Positions 63,111 through 64,000 of a DNA stretch of 64,000 bases are shown piece by piece. The position numbers and the translations under genes are program-made. Location of the stretch: contig NC_073339.2 in NCBI RefSeq assembly GCF_027580225.2, forward strand, positions 39,112,501 to 39,176,500. Reading direction: 5' to 3'. Positions within the stretch are counted from its first letter, which is position 1. The number at the start of each line of letters is the position of its first letter. The notes under the pieces were generated by a model. That model did not search any database, was not told the DNA's origin, and saw only the letters and a program-made list of their open reading frames with translations. Source of the stretch: Misgurnus anguillicaudatus. Lineage: Eukaryota > Chordata > Actinopteri > Cypriniformes > Cobitidae.

Positions 63111-64000
63111 ATCAGATTAATTTATACGTTACAGGTTTGATATGTCATGATCACTAGAAAGTTGTATAACAGAGTGAAATCATTTAAAGGAACTTGGAGA
63201 CAAAAACATCTGGACAATTTCAGATTTTTCATATTTATGTTACTGTCTGCAGTGTATGAAAATTTCTGATCTCCTTATGTTGACCATATGTTGATTTTGT
63301 TGTATTTGTGTATTAAGCCTTTGTAAATGTGTAATGCTCATACATTTACAACAACTTAATGATCGCAGGTCAATGGTCTGCAAAGATCCTATCATGACAT
63401 ATAACTAAACTATGTAGTACTTAAATTATACCAACTATAAATAATATCTTAACTTTATAAAAGTTGGGCTGTTGTTTAGTTATTCAGATTATGTATCACT
63501 AAATGACCACGTGTAACAAAACCTGACAAAAAAGGGGATATCTCTTATAAAAGTGTATTATTTGAGAATTTAATATTATCTGGATAACAATAACATTATT
63601 AAAAACCCAATTTTTTATTGTATTTATTTAAAATAATATTCCAAAAATGCATTTTGCAATAATAACAATTAGAGAAATTAGCCAAGGGTGATGTGATAAA
63701 AAAATGTTACATTATAATGATATAAAATTATGATAAAAAAATACATTAGCTCTTTGCTTTCCTATGCACATTGTCAGGAAATAAGATAATTGTATTTAAT
63801 AAGGTAAAATAATTTGAGTCCAGCTGTCTTAATTATTAAAACCATGAATTAACTGGTGGCAAATACAAAAAAACACAGCACATGTGCATTATGGACTGTT
63901 CAGACTTGCTTAATAGCCTCTTTTACACAGTAATTTCGGTAAATGACCATGAATTTACCAGAATGAATGAATTTACCAGTAAATAAAAAATGTGCTGTTC

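Larger units (their letters stand above)
52484..64000 (+). other. First intron of the GRK-type gene (open at right)
   Basis: No second GRK exon was recognised to the window end. Besides the Gypsy element it contains a TATAAGTCGC-type element (54709-55234), an inverted repeat at 54211-54461, SINE fragments at 56990-57110, 62560-62685 and 63022-63110, and AT-rich unique-looking sequence. Confidence 0.75.

Noticed and set aside
1..64000. CRISPR arrays, bacterial operons, rRNA genes
   Set aside because: No regularly spaced repeats, ribosome binding sites or rRNA-like sequence; the window is eukaryotic throughout.

Overview
The window is vertebrate nuclear DNA, almost certainly from a teleost fish and probably a cyprinid. 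It is AT-rich and intron-rich, and packed with short TTAA-flanked and hAT-like DNA elements, tRNA-derived SINE fragments and microsatellites. Its only recognisable genes are vertebrate genes split into small exons. Repeat family affinities and gene names rest on recognition from memory; exon boundaries were worked out from the sequence and checked by codon phase.

Layout. (1) 1463-25707, minus strand: slc24a2 (NCKX2), a K+-dependent Na+/Ca2+ exchanger. Eight coding exons give about 525 in-frame codons. The last exon(s) lie beyond the left edge, and a 17.8-kb intron (6848-24674) separates the large first coding exon from the rest. (2) 25708-36817: non-coding and repeat-rich, holding a four-level transposon nest, a TC microsatellite and perhaps unrecognised slc24a2 5' exons or tspan 3' UTR. 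(3) 36818-47729, minus strand: a complete tetraspanin of the TspanC8 group, best match tspan5, with eight coding exons and 269 residues. (4) 52432-52483, plus strand: first coding exon of a GRK4/5/6-subfamily receptor kinase, head-to-head with the tetraspanin. Its other exons lie past the right edge. (5) 57509-61597, plus strand, inside the first GRK intron: a Ty3/Gypsy LTR retrotransposon with open gag and pol frames, a textbook-looking -1 frameshift signal at the gag/pol junction, and a truncated 3' LTR.

The three host genes show no evident joint pathway: one is an ion exchanger, one a membrane scaffold that partners ADAM10, one a receptor kinase. Most sequence between and inside them is mobile DNA. 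Many insertions can be dated relative to each other because target-site duplications are readable: TTAA for one large set, 8 bp for the hAT-like set, 4-5 bp for LTR elements. The most notable items are the frameshift signal, the 3' deletion that fuses pol to LTR and host DNA, the transposon nests at 27.8-29.3 kb and 37.8-40.3 kb, a 1.1-kb solo LTR at 21.1-22.2 kb, and a TIR family that landed twice in nearly the same 8-bp target. I found no convincing new gene system.
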